Positions 42,140-51,460 are shown, counted from the stretch's first letter. The stretch is DNA of 64,000 nt from Bryobacteraceae bacterium (GCA_025055455.1 JANWXD010000004.1:62001-126000), one strand, 5' to 3'. Notes: generated from the sequence alone by a model not told the origin. Numbers and translations: made by a program.

Positions 42140-42718
42140 ATGAAGTGCGCCGGCTTCGTGCTGGCCGGCGGATCCAGTTCCCGCATGGGGCGCGACAAGG
42201 CCCTGCTGCCGCTGGCCGGCGCCACGCTGCTCGAGCACGTGGCCGGACAAGTCCGGCAAGCTACGGGTTCCGTGGTGGTGATCGGCCCTCCGGAACGGTA
42301 CGCCGCTCTGGGGCTGCGCGTAGTGCCGGATCTGGTCCCCGGCGGCGGCCCGCTGGGCGGAATCTTCACCGCCTTGACCCGTTCCCCCGCCGAATGGAAT
42401 CTCATCGTGGCTTGTGATCTTGCTGGCATCCGCGCCCGGTTCTTGCGTGATTTGCTCGAGGCCGCCCGGGACAGCCGAGCCGACTGCGTGGCGCCGGTCG
42501 ATCCCGAAGGCTTCCTGCAACCCCTTTGCGCCGTGTGGCGCCGCGCCTGCCTGCCTGTCGTTGCGCAGGCCCTCCGGCAAGGGCAGCGCAAGGTGCTGGC
42601 CGTGCTGGCCCGCCTTTCGGTGGCTCCTTATCCCGTGGCGGGAACCGCGTGGCTCGTCAACGTGAACACGCCCGAAGATTGGGCCGTTGCGCAAACCAGC
42701 CGCAAGCCGCATGAGTGA
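42140..42718 (+). CDS. mobA: Molybdenum cofactor guanylyltransferase
   Basis: A 192-residue nucleotidyltransferase that attaches GMP to molybdopterin. The N-terminal loop CAGFVLAGGSSSRMGRDKAL is the MobA GTP-binding signature. Further motifs are VVPDLVPGGGPLGGIFTALT, VACDLAGIRARFLRDL and the C-terminal VNVNTPEDW. Start ATG 42140. The end overlaps the ABC ATPase gene by 8 bp (ATGAGTGA). The MobB-like protein at 51448 is far away and not obviously linked. Confidence 0.92.
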   Translation: MKCAGFVLAGGSSSRMGRDKALLPLAGATLLEHVAGQVRQATGSVVVIGPPERYAALGLRVVPDLVPGGGPLGGIFTALTRSPAEWNLIVACDLAGIRARFLRDLLEAARDSRADCVAPVDPEGFLQPLCAVWRRACLPVVAQALRQGQRKVLAVLARLSVAPYPVAGTAWLVNVNTPEDWAVAQTSRKPHE

Positions 42719-43466
42719 GCTCTACCCTCACTACATCGAATTTCGTCATGTGTATAAGACGTTCGACGCCCCCGTCTTGGTCGACGTGAGTTTTCACGTG
42801 AAACCGGGCGAAACCGTCGCCATCATCGGCCGCAGCGGCGTGGGCAAGTCCGTGACCTTGGCCCACATCATGGGTTTCCTCAAGCCCGACCGCGGCCGCG
42901 TCATCGTTGCACACGAGGACATTACCGACTACGGCGAGGCCGAGCTGCGGCGCATCCGCAAGAAGGTGACCATGGTGTTCCAGTCGGGGGCGTTGTTCGA
43001 TTCGCTCACCGTGGCGGAAAACATCCTCTTCTCGCTGGAACTGAGAGACGATTACAACCAAGCCAACAAGGACGACGTCGTCGATGGCCTCCTCCGGATG
43101 GTGGATTTGTTGGAGTACCGCGAAGCCTACCCGTCAGACCTCTCGACCGGCTACAAACGAGCGGTCGCCATCGCCCGCGCTCTGGCGGCCGAGCCTCAGT
43201 GCATCCTCTACGACGAGCCGACCACGATGGTGGATCCCATCATGTCGGATCACTTGACCAATCTGATGCTGCGTCTGAAACAACAGCTGCGCCTCACCTC
43301 GGTCGTGGTCACTCATGATCTCGACTTGATGCGCCGCCTGGCCGATCGCGTGGTGGTGCTTCATGAGGGACAGGTAATCTATTTCGGCTCCGTTTCCGGG
43401 CTGGAGAACGCCGCCCATCCCCACATCCGCGAGTTTCTCGCGCTGGACCGAGTCCAGCTGATCTGA
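42711..43466 (+). CDS. ABC transporter ATPase, MlaF-like (retrograde phospholipid transport)
   Basis: A 251-residue ATP-binding cassette. Walker A is GRSGVGKS, the Q-loop is VTMVFQSGALFDSLTVAENI, and Walker B and D-loop are CILYDEPTTMVDPI, a form typical of the Mla/Ttg2/MCE group. The H-loop is VVTHDLDLMRR. The signature motif is unusual: DLSTGYKRAVAIARAL instead of LSGGQxxR. No permease (MlaE) or MCE gene (MlaD) is adjacent. Start ATG 42711 lies in the mobA stop overlap. Confidence 0.88.
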   Translation: MSELYPHYIEFRHVYKTFDAPVLVDVSFHVKPGETVAIIGRSGVGKSVTLAHIMGFLKPDRGRVIVAHEDITDYGEAELRRIRKKVTMVFQSGALFDSLTVAENILFSLELRDDYNQANKDDVVDGLLRMVDLLEYREAYPSDLSTGYKRAVAIARALAAEPQCILYDEPTTMVDPIMSDHLTNLMLRLKQQLRLTSVVVTHDLDLMRRLADRVVVLHEGQVIYFGSVSGLENAAHPHIREFLALDRVQLI

Positions 43467-43500
43467 GGCCCATTGAGGACGCAAGGGGCGGGCCGCCGTG

Positions 43501-44571
43501 TCACGGCAGCAGAGCGCTGCGAAACTTGCGGCTCAGATCGCGCAAGCGTTCCTGCCACGTCGAACCACTTGTCTCGATCGGCGCATCTGCGGCAACGACC
43601 CGGGCCGGCGGACTCGGCTCGACCCACGGCTCCTTGCCGATCAGTCGCACGCGGTAGCCGCGAAACCCATAGGTCCGTCGATATTTGTGGCCGTCCTTTT
43701 CCTCGACGACGAGCGAAAAGGTTGCGTCCTCGGACGTGGGCTCCCACTGCACTCGGACCGGGTAATAGCCTCTCAGGTTGCGCTCTATATAAGCGGTTTC
43801 GTACCGGTGGCGTCTCCGGCTCCAAACGAAGACTCGAACGCTGTCGAACTGATACGGTTGGCGTCCTTCCGATATGGAGGTCCACAGCCAATTGTGTTTG
43901 ACCGCGTCGCCGTCCCGCACCTTGCCGAGCGAAAAGTAGGAGGTGATGCGGCGCCCTTCGGCGTACTGCGCGACCTCGTCCGGAATGCGCATCACCAACC
44001 TCGCAAATAGCACCCATCCGGCCTGACCGCTTGCGGTGCGCACCAGCGCCCAGTCGTCCGCTGGAATCCCGTCGGTGACGCTCGGGGGAGGGGCATCGGG
44101 GGCGAACGGCACGCGCGGCTCCAGCCGATGAGCGACCACGTCCACGACATCTCCCTCGTGCAGTTGCATAATGGTCGGCGCTTGCCGGTTCGGGTGGCTG
44201 TGGAGGTTCAACGCTTCGTAGACGGTGGCCTGGCCCTGGGAGGGAAGCGCCGCCGCGTGGGCGGCCAGCCGGCGCAGTTCTTCCATTTGCTCGCGCGTGA
44301 ACAGCAGCTTGCCGTCCGTCCAGCCTTGGGCCCCCGAGGCGGCTCGGACGAGGGCAAAACGGCGGCGGCGCCTCAGAATCTCGACGCGCTCTCCATGGCG
44401 GAGCGTCGCCACGACGGGTTCTTGCGGACCGAGAGCCTTGCGTACGCTCAACCTTTCCGGAGCCACGTACGCCTCCCCGACAGCGCGCGCCGGCTCCGGG
44501 TCGCTGCCGCAGGCCGAAAGAAGCGCCAGCAGGGCGAGCAAACAAAGCCTTGCCCGCAGAGGCCTCATCAT
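43501..44571 (-). CDS. SH3-domain lipoprotein of unknown function
   Basis: A 356-residue outer-envelope lipoprotein. The signal is LCLLALLALLSACGSDPEPA, with the lipobox Cys about residue 21. Two bacterial SH3-like units follow: GEAYVAPERLSVRKALGPQE then VVATLRHGERVEIL, and TVYEALNLHSHPNRQAPTIM then QLHEGDVVDVV, each ending in a W-containing strand such as ALVRTASGQAGWV. The C-terminal half (about 210-356) is beta-rich and unrecognised. It is probably a cell-wall binding or sensing lipoprotein. Start ATG 44571. Confidence 0.8.
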   Translation of the reverse strand: MMRPLRARLCLLALLALLSACGSDPEPARAVGEAYVAPERLSVRKALGPQEPVVATLRHGERVEILRRRRRFALVRAASGAQGWTDGKLLFTREQMEELRRLAAHAAALPSQGQATVYEALNLHSHPNRQAPTIMQLHEGDVVDVVAHRLEPRVPFAPDAPPPSVTDGIPADDWALVRTASGQAGWVLFARLVMRIPDEVAQYAEGRRITSYFSLGKVRDGDAVKHNWLWTSISEGRQPYQFDSVRVFVWSRRRHRYETAYIERNLRGYYPVRVQWEPTSEDATFSLVVEEKDGHKYRRTYGFRGYRVRLIGKEPWVEPSPPARVVAADAPIETSGSTWQERLRDLSRKFRSALLP

Positions 44572-44587
44572 GGGATAGTCTAACAGG

Positions 44588-44749
44588 ATGGGCAGCAGCA
44601 GCCCCGCCGAAGCCGCTTCCCTGCAGTATTACTGTCCGCGTTGCGACCGCCTGGTGAACGATCCGTTGGTTTGCGGAGACTGCTCTGCGCTGATTTGCCG
44701 CTACTGCGGCACCCCGCTCGAGAGCGTGGACGAGCTGGGTGTCGGTTGA
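44588..44749 (+). CDS. 53-residue zinc-ribbon protein
   Basis: A small protein from ATG 44588 to TGA 44747-44749. Its last 40 residues contain four CxxC-type pairs: YCPRCDRLV, VCGDCSALI and ICRYCGTPL. The pattern is of a double zinc ribbon or treble-clef fold. AGG precedes the start (weak). It lies in the gap between the SH3 lipoprotein (divergent) and manA (convergent, 4 bp). The dense cysteine spacing makes chance unlikely, but expression is not shown. Confidence 0.6.
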   Translation: MGSSSPAEAASLQYYCPRCDRLVNDPLVCGDCSALICRYCGTPLESVDELGVG

Positions 44750-44753
44750 GGGC

Positions 44754-45563
44754 TCATTTGCGGGGCAGATAACTCTTCAACAGGCGTGCCCCGTCCGTCT
44801 CGATGCAAAAAGGCTCTGCCGCGGCAGGGATCATCCAAACCTGGCCCATCCGGAACTCTTGACCTGCCCACCGGCCTTGCCCCTCTAGGACGACGAGCAG
44901 GTGGAAGCGATCCCGCTCCGGCTCGTAGACCGTGCCGGAGTCCAGGTCCAGCTTCTCGGTGACGAAATAGTCGCACGCGGCCAAAATGCGGCCCTGCGCC
45001 ACAGAGGGTCCCGGATGGGGTCCAAGGCAGGCCACATCGAGGGCTTTGTCGAGATGCAGTTCCCGAGGACGGCCGTAATCGTAAAGGCGGTACGTGATGT
45101 CGGTGTTTTCCTGGATCTCGCACAGCACGATCCCCTCCCCTAGCGCGTGCACCGTTCCGGGGGGGATGAAGAAAATCTGGCCGGGCTTGACCTCGAACCA
45201 TCGCAGCAATTGTTCGATCTCGCCCGAGAGGGCCGCTTCCCAGGCGCGCGTGCGGGAAACCGGCTCCCGGAACCCCAAGGCGAGCTTGGCGCCCGGCTCG
45301 GCCCGTAAGATGTACCACATCTCGGTCTTCCCCAGCGTGCCGTCGTGGGCGAGCGCATAAGCATCGTCCGGATGTACCTGCACCGACAGGCGCTCCGAGG
45401 TGAAAATGAACTTGACGAGGATGGGGAGCGGATCGCCTTCGGGATGAAGGAACCAAACCTCGCCGATCTTCTGCCCCGTGGGCGGGAACCACGGCTGCAG
45501 ATCGTGCACCCCCCAAACCTTCTCGCGGAAGGAAGGCTTCAGGGGATACGGCGCAACCCTCAT
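44754..45563 (-). CDS. manA: Mannose-6-phosphate isomerase, class I
   Basis: A 269-residue zinc isomerase interconverting fructose-6-phosphate and mannose-6-phosphate. Key stretches are the N-terminal FREKVWGVHDLQPWF, the zinc site LSVQVHPDDAYA, then GKTEMWYILRAEPGAKLALG, and IPPGTVHALGEGIVLCEIQE with the second metal ligands. It is on the short side, as in the Bacillus-type enzymes. It feeds GDP-mannose synthesis for surface sugars. Its ATG overlaps the aminotransferase stop (ATGA) upstream. Confidence 0.93.
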   Translation of the reverse strand: MRVAPYPLKPSFREKVWGVHDLQPWFPPTGQKIGEVWFLHPEGDPLPILVKFIFTSERLSVQVHPDDAYALAHDGTLGKTEMWYILRAEPGAKLALGFREPVSRTRAWEAALSGEIEQLLRWFEVKPGQIFFIPPGTVHALGEGIVLCEIQENTDITYRLYDYGRPRELHLDKALDVACLGPHPGPSVAQGRILAACDYFVTEKLDLDSGTVYEPERDRFHLLVVLEGQGRWAGQEFRMGQVWMIPAAAEPFCIETDGARLLKSYLPRK

Positions 45564-46750
45564 CCGGCCGCTTCCACAACGAACCGGTGCAGCCGGTCCA
45601 GGCCGCGCTCCAGCTCGCGCATGGAGGTGGCATAGGAGATGCGCACATGCTCGGAGGTGCCAAAGGCCTCGCCCGGCACCACTGCCACGCGGGCGCGCTC
45701 CAACAGTTGTTCCGCAAACTCCACCGTGGTGCGGATGCGCCCGTTACGAAGCACCGAGCCGATGTTCGGATAGGCGTAAAAGGCGCCCTTCGGTTCGGCG
45801 CAGCCGATCCCGGGAATGGATCGCAAGCGTTGCACCACGAAGTCGCGCCGCCGGCGATACTCTTCGAGCATGCGGGCGACCGAATCCTGCGGGCCTCGCA
45901 GCGCCTCCACGCCCGCCTTCTGAGCAATCGACGTCGGGTTGGACGTGGACTGACTCTGCAACTTGACAATGGCCGCTGCCACCGGCGCCGGGGCCAAGCC
46001 GAACCCGATGCGCCAGCCGGTCATCGCGTAGGTCTTCGACAGCGAGCCGGCCACTACCACGCTCGCCGACGCCCCCGGAAGCGACGCCACCGAAAACGGC
46101 TTGCCCGCATAGAGGAAATGACAGTAGCACTCGTCCGTCAGCAGCCAGATGCCCCGGCGGGAGGTCAGATGGAAGATGCGGGCAAACTCTTCCGGATCCA
46201 CGACCGCCCCGCTGGGGTTGGCCGGGGAATTCACAATTACGATGCGCGTCCTCGGGGTCAAGTGCCTTTCGATCAAGGCCGCCGTGACCGCGAATCCTTC
46301 TTGCTCGTCGGTGGGCGCGAACACGCACCGGCCGCCGGCATACTGCACGACGTCTTTGTAGGTGACCCAATAGGGGACGGGGATGACGACCTCGTCACCT
46401 TCGTTGAGCAGCACCTGCATCAGGTTGAAGATGACATGCTTGCCGCCCACCGACACGACGCACTCGGCGGGCGTGTACCGAGTGCCGAAGTCCAGGCGGT
46501 GCCGTTCGCAAATCGCCTCGCGGAGCTCGAGCGTACCTCCCGAAGCGGTGTACTTGGTGAAGTCCTGCTCGATGGCCCGGATGGCGGCCCGCTTGATGTT
46601 GTCCGGCGTGGGGAAGTCGGGCTCTCCTGCACCGAAATCCACCACGTCTACGCCCTCCGCCTTGAGCTTCTCGGCCTCGGCGGCGACCCGCATGGTTGCC
46701 GACACGCTGATCCGCGAAATCCGTTCTGCCAGTTCGTTGGTCACCGTCAT
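45560..46750 (-). CDS. Class I/II aminotransferase (aspartate aminotransferase type)
   Basis: A 396-residue PLP enzyme of fold type I. It has DFGAGEPDFPTPDNIKRAAI, SVGGKHVIFNLMQVLLNEGD, VIVNSPANPSGAV, the PLP lysine in VVAGSLSKTYAMTGWRIGFG, and EHVRISYATSM. This matches the AspC/ArAT subgroup I-gamma. Start ATG at 46750 puts the conserved SATMR segment near residue 20; an earlier in-frame start at 46843 crosses coaD. The coaD stop lies 4 bp upstream of this start and the manA start overlaps its end. Confidence 0.93.
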   Translation of the reverse strand: MTVTNELAERISRISVSATMRVAAEAEKLKAEGVDVVDFGAGEPDFPTPDNIKRAAIRAIEQDFTKYTASGGTLELREAICERHRLDFGTRYTPAECVVSVGGKHVIFNLMQVLLNEGDEVVIPVPYWVTYKDVVQYAGGRCVFAPTDEQEGFAVTAALIERHLTPRTRIVIVNSPANPSGAVVDPEEFARIFHLTSRRGIWLLTDECYCHFLYAGKPFSVASLPGASASVVVAGSLSKTYAMTGWRIGFGLAPAPVAAAIVKLQSQSTSNPTSIAQKAGVEALRGPQDSVARMLEEYRRRRDFVVQRLRSIPGIGCAEPKGAFYAYPNIGSVLRNGRIRTTVEFAEQLLERARVAVVPGEAFGTSEHVRISYATSMRELERGLDRLHRFVVEAAG

Positions 46751-46754
46751 GCCG

Positions 46755-47276
46755 CTAACTGGACCTTCCCTTGGGCAGAGGCGTCCCGACGCGCTCTCGA
46801 AGGCGCGCTTCCACCAAAGGCGGCACAAGCCCGGAGACATCACCCCCGAGACTCGCCACTTCCTTGACCAGCCGTGAGCTGATGAACGAGTAGGCCTCGC
46901 CCGCCATCAGAAACACGGTCTCGATCTCCGGGGCCAGCCGGCGGTTCATCAACGCCATCTGCAACTCGTACTCGTAGTCGGAGACGGCGCGGATGCCCCG
47001 CACGATCACGCTCGCTCCTTTGCGCGCGGCATAGTCCACGAGCAGTCCTTCGAAGGCATCCACTTCCACGTTGGCGAAATCCCGGAGCACGTGCCGCAGC
47101 ATCTCGACGCGCTCCTCGGCGGTGAACAGCGGCTCCTTGCCCTCGTTGCGGAGAATGGCCACGATCAACCGATCGAACAAACGGGCGCCCCGTTCGATCA
47201 GATCCAAGTGCCCGTTGGTGATTGGGTCGAACGATCCCGGATAAATCGCGACCGTTTGGCCGGTCTTTCTCGCCAC
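46755..47276 (-). CDS. coaD: Phosphopantetheine adenylyltransferase
   Basis: A 173-residue enzyme that transfers AMP to 4'-phosphopantetheine, the penultimate step of coenzyme A synthesis. Visible are the phosphate-binding VAIYPGSFDPITNGHLDLIE with the (T/S)xGH motif, RGIRAVSDYEYELQMALMNR, and FISSRLVKEVASLGGDVSGL. Start GTG 47276 fits the usual N-terminal distance; longer in-frame readings reach 47606 but have no ribosome binding site there. It is followed directly by the aminotransferase gene, making a coaD-aminotransferase-manA operon. Confidence 0.95.
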   Translation of the reverse strand: MARKTGQTVAIYPGSFDPITNGHLDLIERGARLFDRLIVAILRNEGKEPLFTAEERVEMLRHVLRDFANVEVDAFEGLLVDYAARKGASVIVRGIRAVSDYEYELQMALMNRRLAPEIETVFLMAGEAYSFISSRLVKEVASLGGDVSGLVPPLVEARLRERVGTPLPKGRSS

Positions 47277-47885
47277 CTGCCTGGCTGCCCTTTCCGAAGG
47301 GTGATCCCTTATTCTAACAAGGGGCGATCGGCGTGCGCACCCGAGCACAACTGGCGTGCGAACTGGGAACAACTGCTCGACCGCTGCCTCCGCGTTTTCC
47401 ATGAGGAGGAACACGCCCAAGTTGTAGCCCACATGAGGTATGTTGGGATGGCGCGCGGTGAGATTCTCGGCCAACCGTCGCCCCGCTTTTGCCGGCCGCG
47501 CGTGGCCAGGAGACACTGGGTCCGGCCGGTTGCTTCGACGCGTTCGCCGTCGCCGGCAGCAAGCCTTCCCCGTCGGTCGTTTCTTCGGAAGGGCGCTCGA
47601 GCCCATCGCCTCGATCAGCGAGGGGCTCTCTGCCTCGCTTCGGGAGCGGCTTCATGGGCAAGCGATGAGATAAAGCGATCGATGTCAGGCGTTTACGTTG
47701 AGTTTGTGCACTCACGACGCTCCGGTAGGTGGAAGAGACAAGTTTCTCAGTAACTGGACGAGACGAAGTCGCGCCTTGGCAGCGGAAGTGGTGTATTGCT
47801 CTACGGCATATCCCTCGGGAGGCGAAGCCCCACGCCGGGACCGGTTTCTTGAGGCCGCGATACAATGGCCCCTACGCCCCCGTTC
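47277..47885. other. Intergenic region without a recognisable gene
   Basis: About 610 bp between coaD and the phosphoesterase gene. Both strands are open over parts of it. One minus-strand stretch reads RHPNIPHVGYNLGVFLLMEN, upstream of and in frame with coaD, but I recognise no family and see no start. This could be an N-terminal extension or a lost gene. No RNA gene or repeat was seen. Confidence 0.3.
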
Positions 47886-48626
47886 ATGCGCTATCTGGTT
47901 CTCAGCGACCTGCACGCCAACTGGGAGGCGCTTCAGGCCGTGCTCGAACACGCCCGGGGAAGCTATGACGCTGTGCTGTGCTGCGGCGATCTGGTGGGTT
48001 ACGGCGCCGATCCCAACCTCATCGTGCAGTGGGCTCGCCAACACGTGGCTGCCGTCGTCCGCGGCAACCATGACAAGGCTTGCGCCGGCCTCGAGGATCT
48101 GGAATGGTTCAACCCCGTGGCGCGCGCCGCGGCCCTGTGGACGCAGCGGACGCTGACGGCGGACAACCGCGAATACCTCCGACGGCTCCCCAAGGGCCCG
48201 CTGCCGCTGGACGGGTTTCAGATCCTGCACGGATCCCCGGTGGACGAAGACCAGTATCTCGTAACGGTCGCGGACGTTCAGGACATTTCGTCGTACGTGG
48301 ACCGCGCGGTTTCCTTCTTCGGACACACCCACGTGCAGGGCGGTTTTTTGTGGCAGCGCGGCGGCGTCCGTCGCGTGGCGAAGCTGCCAGCAGACGAGCA
48401 GGAGCGCGTCCTGGAGCTGCCGCCGGACTCCGTCTGTCTGGCCAATCCGGGCGCCGTGGGCCAGCCCCGCGACGGCGACCCGCGGGCGGCCTATCTGCTC
48501 TATGTGCCCGAGGAGCGGATCTTGATCTACCGCCGCGTCGCTTACGACCTGGCCACGGCCCAGCGCAAAATTTTGGATGCTGGCCTGCCTCCGGCCCTGG
48601 CCCACCGTCTCACCTTGGGCGCCTGA
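47886..48626 (+). CDS. Calcineurin-like metallophosphoesterase (YfcE type)
   Basis: A 246-residue phosphoesterase. The dimetal motifs are in order: SDLHANWEAL (DxH), CCGDLVGYGADPN (GDxVGYGxxPN), RGNHDKACAG (GNHD), ILHGSP and FGHTHVQGGF (GHTH). This GDLVGYGADPN form is typical of a bacterial subgroup acting on small phosphodiesters or nucleotides; the substrate is unknown. Start ATG 47886 gives the DxH motif near residue 8. It converges on trkH with 12 bp between the stops. Confidence 0.93.
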   Translation: MRYLVLSDLHANWEALQAVLEHARGSYDAVLCCGDLVGYGADPNLIVQWARQHVAAVVRGNHDKACAGLEDLEWFNPVARAAALWTQRTLTADNREYLRRLPKGPLPLDGFQILHGSPVDEDQYLVTVADVQDISSYVDRAVSFFGHTHVQGGFLWQRGGVRRVAKLPADEQERVLELPPDSVCLANPGAVGQPRDGDPRAAYLLYVPEERILIYRRVAYDLATAQRKILDAGLPPALAHRLTLGA

Positions 48627-48638
48627 CGCCGGCAGCCC

Positions 48639-50087
48639 TCAACGCCGCCAGAATGCTGGGCTCAGCGCCACCAGCGCCGTGTAGAACTCCAGCCGCCCGG
48701 CGATCATGCAGCCGCTCAGCACCCATTTCGCCAGATCCGGCAAATGCCCGTAATTTTCCGCCGGTCCCACGCTGCCCAAGGCCGGCCCGATATTGAACAT
48801 GCACGCCGCTACCGCAGAGATGGCGGTGAGCACATCCACGCCCGCGGCCGCCAGCAGCAGGCAGGAGGCGAAATTCACCAGAAACGCCAGGTAGACCAGG
48901 TTCAGCAAGCTGCGGATGGCGGCCTCCGGCACCACTTGCCCGCCGAGCCGCACCGCAAACACCGCGCGCCGCTCCACCAGGCTGCGGAACTCCCGGTCCA
49001 CTACTTTCAGCAGCAGCACCAGCCGCGCCACCTTCAGCCCACCCGCCGAAGAGCCGGTGCACCCGCCGGAGAACATCAGCATGAGCAGCACGAGCTGCGG
49101 CAGCGGCCCCCAGGCTTCGTAGTCCGCCGTGGCGAATCCCGTGGTGGTGGCAATCGAGGTCACCTGGAACAAGGCCGCGCGCAGCGCCGGTTCCAGCCCG
49201 TAGCCGCTCTGCCCCACCAAGCTGGCGAAGACGATCAAACTGGCGCCCACGATCACGGCGCAGTAGGCGCGCACCTCCACGTCGCCGAAGAAGGCCTCCT
49301 TCCGGCGTTCGACCCAAAACTGGTATTGCCGCGCGAAGTTGATCCCGGCCAGAAACATGAAGACGACGATGATGTATTCGACCCGCGGGTCCGAAAAACC
49401 GCCCACGCTCGCCGTGCGCGTGGAAAACCCGCCGGTGCCCAGGGTCGAGAAGGCGTGACAGGCGGCCTCGAAGGCGTCCAGACCCGCCCAGCGCAGGGCG
49501 ACGTACAGCGCCAGCGTCAGCGCGAAATAGATGCGCCACAGCGACAGGGCCGTTTCCGCGATCCTCGGCTTGAGCTTGTCGGACTTGGCGCCGGAAAACT
49601 CGGCCCGGTACAGGTGCATGCCTCCGGCTCCCAGCAGCGGCAGCACGGCAATCATCAACAGCACGATGCCCATGCCGCCCAGCCAGTGCATGAAAATGCG
49701 CCAGAACTGCAGCCCGCGCGGCAGGGGCTCCACTTCCGCCAGCACGGTGGCGCCGGTGGTGGTGAAGCCGGAGGCGGCCTCGAAAAAGGCGTCCGTGAAG
49801 GAGCGGAAGTAAGGGGAGAAGAAAAGCGGCAGCGCTCCGAAGACCGAGGCCAGCAGCCAGACGAGCAGCACCAGCAGCATCGCCTCGCGCAGCGTCACGT
49901 CCCCTTGCGGCCGCGAACCCAGCGCATATAGCACCAATCCGGCCGCGGCCGTGGCCAGCCAGCCGAAGGCGAGCGGGGTCGGGTCGTCTCCCGCCGCCAG
50001 CGCCACCCCGAGCGGCGGCAGCATGGCCACCGCCAGCAGCAGAAGGAACAACCCGAGCACGTGGGCTACTGCCCCGGCGCGGATCAT
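48639..50087 (-). CDS. trkH: Trk-type potassium uptake transmembrane protein
   Basis: A 482-residue integral membrane protein of the TrkH/KtrB superfamily, with four pore segments carrying selectivity loops. These include FEAASGFTTTGATVL, HAFSTLGTGGFSTRTAS, IATTTGFATADYEAW and MFNIGPALGSVGPAENYG. It lets potassium in under control of the cytoplasmic RCK ring encoded by the next gene. Start ATG 50087 overlaps the TrkA stop by 4 bp (ATGA), so the two are translated together. Confidence 0.93.
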   Translation of the reverse strand: MIRAGAVAHVLGLFLLLLAVAMLPPLGVALAAGDDPTPLAFGWLATAAAGLVLYALGSRPQGDVTLREAMLLVLLVWLLASVFGALPLFFSPYFRSFTDAFFEAASGFTTTGATVLAEVEPLPRGLQFWRIFMHWLGGMGIVLLMIAVLPLLGAGGMHLYRAEFSGAKSDKLKPRIAETALSLWRIYFALTLALYVALRWAGLDAFEAACHAFSTLGTGGFSTRTASVGGFSDPRVEYIIVVFMFLAGINFARQYQFWVERRKEAFFGDVEVRAYCAVIVGASLIVFASLVGQSGYGLEPALRAALFQVTSIATTTGFATADYEAWGPLPQLVLLMLMFSGGCTGSSAGGLKVARLVLLLKVVDREFRSLVERRAVFAVRLGGQVVPEAAIRSLLNLVYLAFLVNFASCLLLAAAGVDVLTAISAVAACMFNIGPALGSVGPAENYGHLPDLAKWVLSGCMIAGRLEFYTALVALSPAFWRR

Positions 50088-51460
50088 CCCCGCACCCTCT
50101 TGCGCTCGCTCAAGAAGGCCGATTCCAGTTCCCGCACCGTCCGCTCCAGCGTGAAAAAGATCACGCTATCACCGGCTTGAATGGAAGCGTCGCCCCGAGG
50201 AACCGTCACCGTCCCGTCGGGCCGCACGATCGCGCCCACGATGGCCCCGGCCGGGAAACGGATCTCTCGCAGCTTGCGGCCGATGTAGGGCGAGCCCGGT
50301 GCCGCGATGAGCTCGATCGCTTCCGCCTCCTCTTCCCGGAACGTGGTCACCGACAGCACCCGGCCCTTGCGGACGAATTGCAGGATCCGGTCCACGATGT
50401 GCAGCCGGGGACTCACGGTGGTGCTGATGCCCAACCGCTGCGCCATAGGGAGGTAGTTCATGCGGTTGATCAGCGCCACGACCTTTTTGACCCCCAGCCG
50501 GCGCGCCAGCAGCGAGGCGATGATGTTGTCCTCGTCGTCGTTGGTGAAGGCCAGGTAGGCGCTGACCCCCCGGATGCCCTCCTCGAGCAACACCGCCTCG
50601 TCGGTGCCGTCGGCGTGCACCACCACGGTCCGCTCCAGCATCCGCGCGATCTTCTCGCACCGCTGCGCGTCGCGCTCGAACAGTTTCACGCTGACGCCCT
50701 GGCGCTCCAGCTCCTGCGCCACCCATACGCTGATCTGCTTGCCGCCCAGGATGAAAACCCGCTCCACGCGCTCCTGTGTGCGGATGCCCATGAAACGCAG
50801 GTCCTCCTCGAGTTCCTGCGCCGTGGTGATGATGTAGACGTGATCGCCCGGCTGCAGCACGTCGTGCCCGCGCGGAATGATGACGTCCGGGCCCCGAAAG
50901 ATCATGGCGATCAGAGAGTTTTTGGGCGGCCCAGCCCGGTCCAGCTGCTCCAGTGTCTTGCCCACCACCCAGTTGTCGGGTTCGATGCTCATCGCGAACA
51001 GCTTGACTCGGCCGCCGGCAAAGTCCACGATGTCGGAGACGCCCGGCACGCGCAGCACCCGGAGGATCCGGGCGGCCAGCTCCGACTCCGGGTGCACGAT
51101 CAAGTCGATGCGGACGCCCGCCTGCCGGCAAATCTCCCGCCAGTGGGCGGCTTCATGCGTCTCCAGCCGCGCCACCTTGACTTGCTGCTCGGCTTCCACT
51201 TGGGCGATCAGGCATGTCAGGAGGTTCACTTCGTCGGAATTGGTGGCGGCGATAAGCATCTCGGCATCCCGCACCCGGGCCTCGCGCAGCGTGCGGATGC
51301 TCGAAGCGCTGCCCTCGACGATGCGCGCATCCAGGGTCTCGGCGAGCTGGGCGCACCGTTCCGCGCTTTGCTCGATAATCGTGATCTCGTTGCCTTCGCG
51401 GCTCAGGCGCCGTGCTGTCAGGTACGCCACGTCGCCGCCGCCGGCGATCAGAATCCGCAT
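50084..51460 (-). CDS. trkA: Trk system potassium uptake protein TrkA
   Basis: A 458-residue cytoplasmic NAD-binding regulator made of two RCK units. The first Rossmann half is MRILIAGGGDVAYLTARRLS, the second is VFILGGKQISVWVAQELERQ. The RCK_C segments are near IDIVDFAGGRVKLFAMSIEP and RVLSVTTFREEEAEAIELIA. It gates the TrkH channel in response to NAD(H)/ATP. The gene is upstream of trkH and its own start overlaps the 3' end of the MobB-like gene by 13 bp. Confidence 0.94.
   Translation of the reverse strand: MRILIAGGGDVAYLTARRLSREGNEITIIEQSAERCAQLAETLDARIVEGSASSIRTLREARVRDAEMLIAATNSDEVNLLTCLIAQVEAEQQVKVARLETHEAAHWREICRQAGVRIDLIVHPESELAARILRVLRVPGVSDIVDFAGGRVKLFAMSIEPDNWVVGKTLEQLDRAGPPKNSLIAMIFRGPDVIIPRGHDVLQPGDHVYIITTAQELEEDLRFMGIRTQERVERVFILGGKQISVWVAQELERQGVSVKLFERDAQRCEKIARMLERTVVVHADGTDEAVLLEEGIRGVSAYLAFTNDDEDNIIASLLARRLGVKKVVALINRMNYLPMAQRLGISTTVSPRLHIVDRILQFVRKGRVLSVTTFREEEAEAIELIAAPGSPYIGRKLREIRFPAGAIVGAIVRPDGTVTVPRGDASIQAGDSVIFFTLERTVRELESAFLSERKRVRG

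Noticed and set aside
46751-46843. Upstream start for the aminotransferase
   Set aside because: It overlaps the 3' end of coaD, and the conserved N-terminus begins after 46750.
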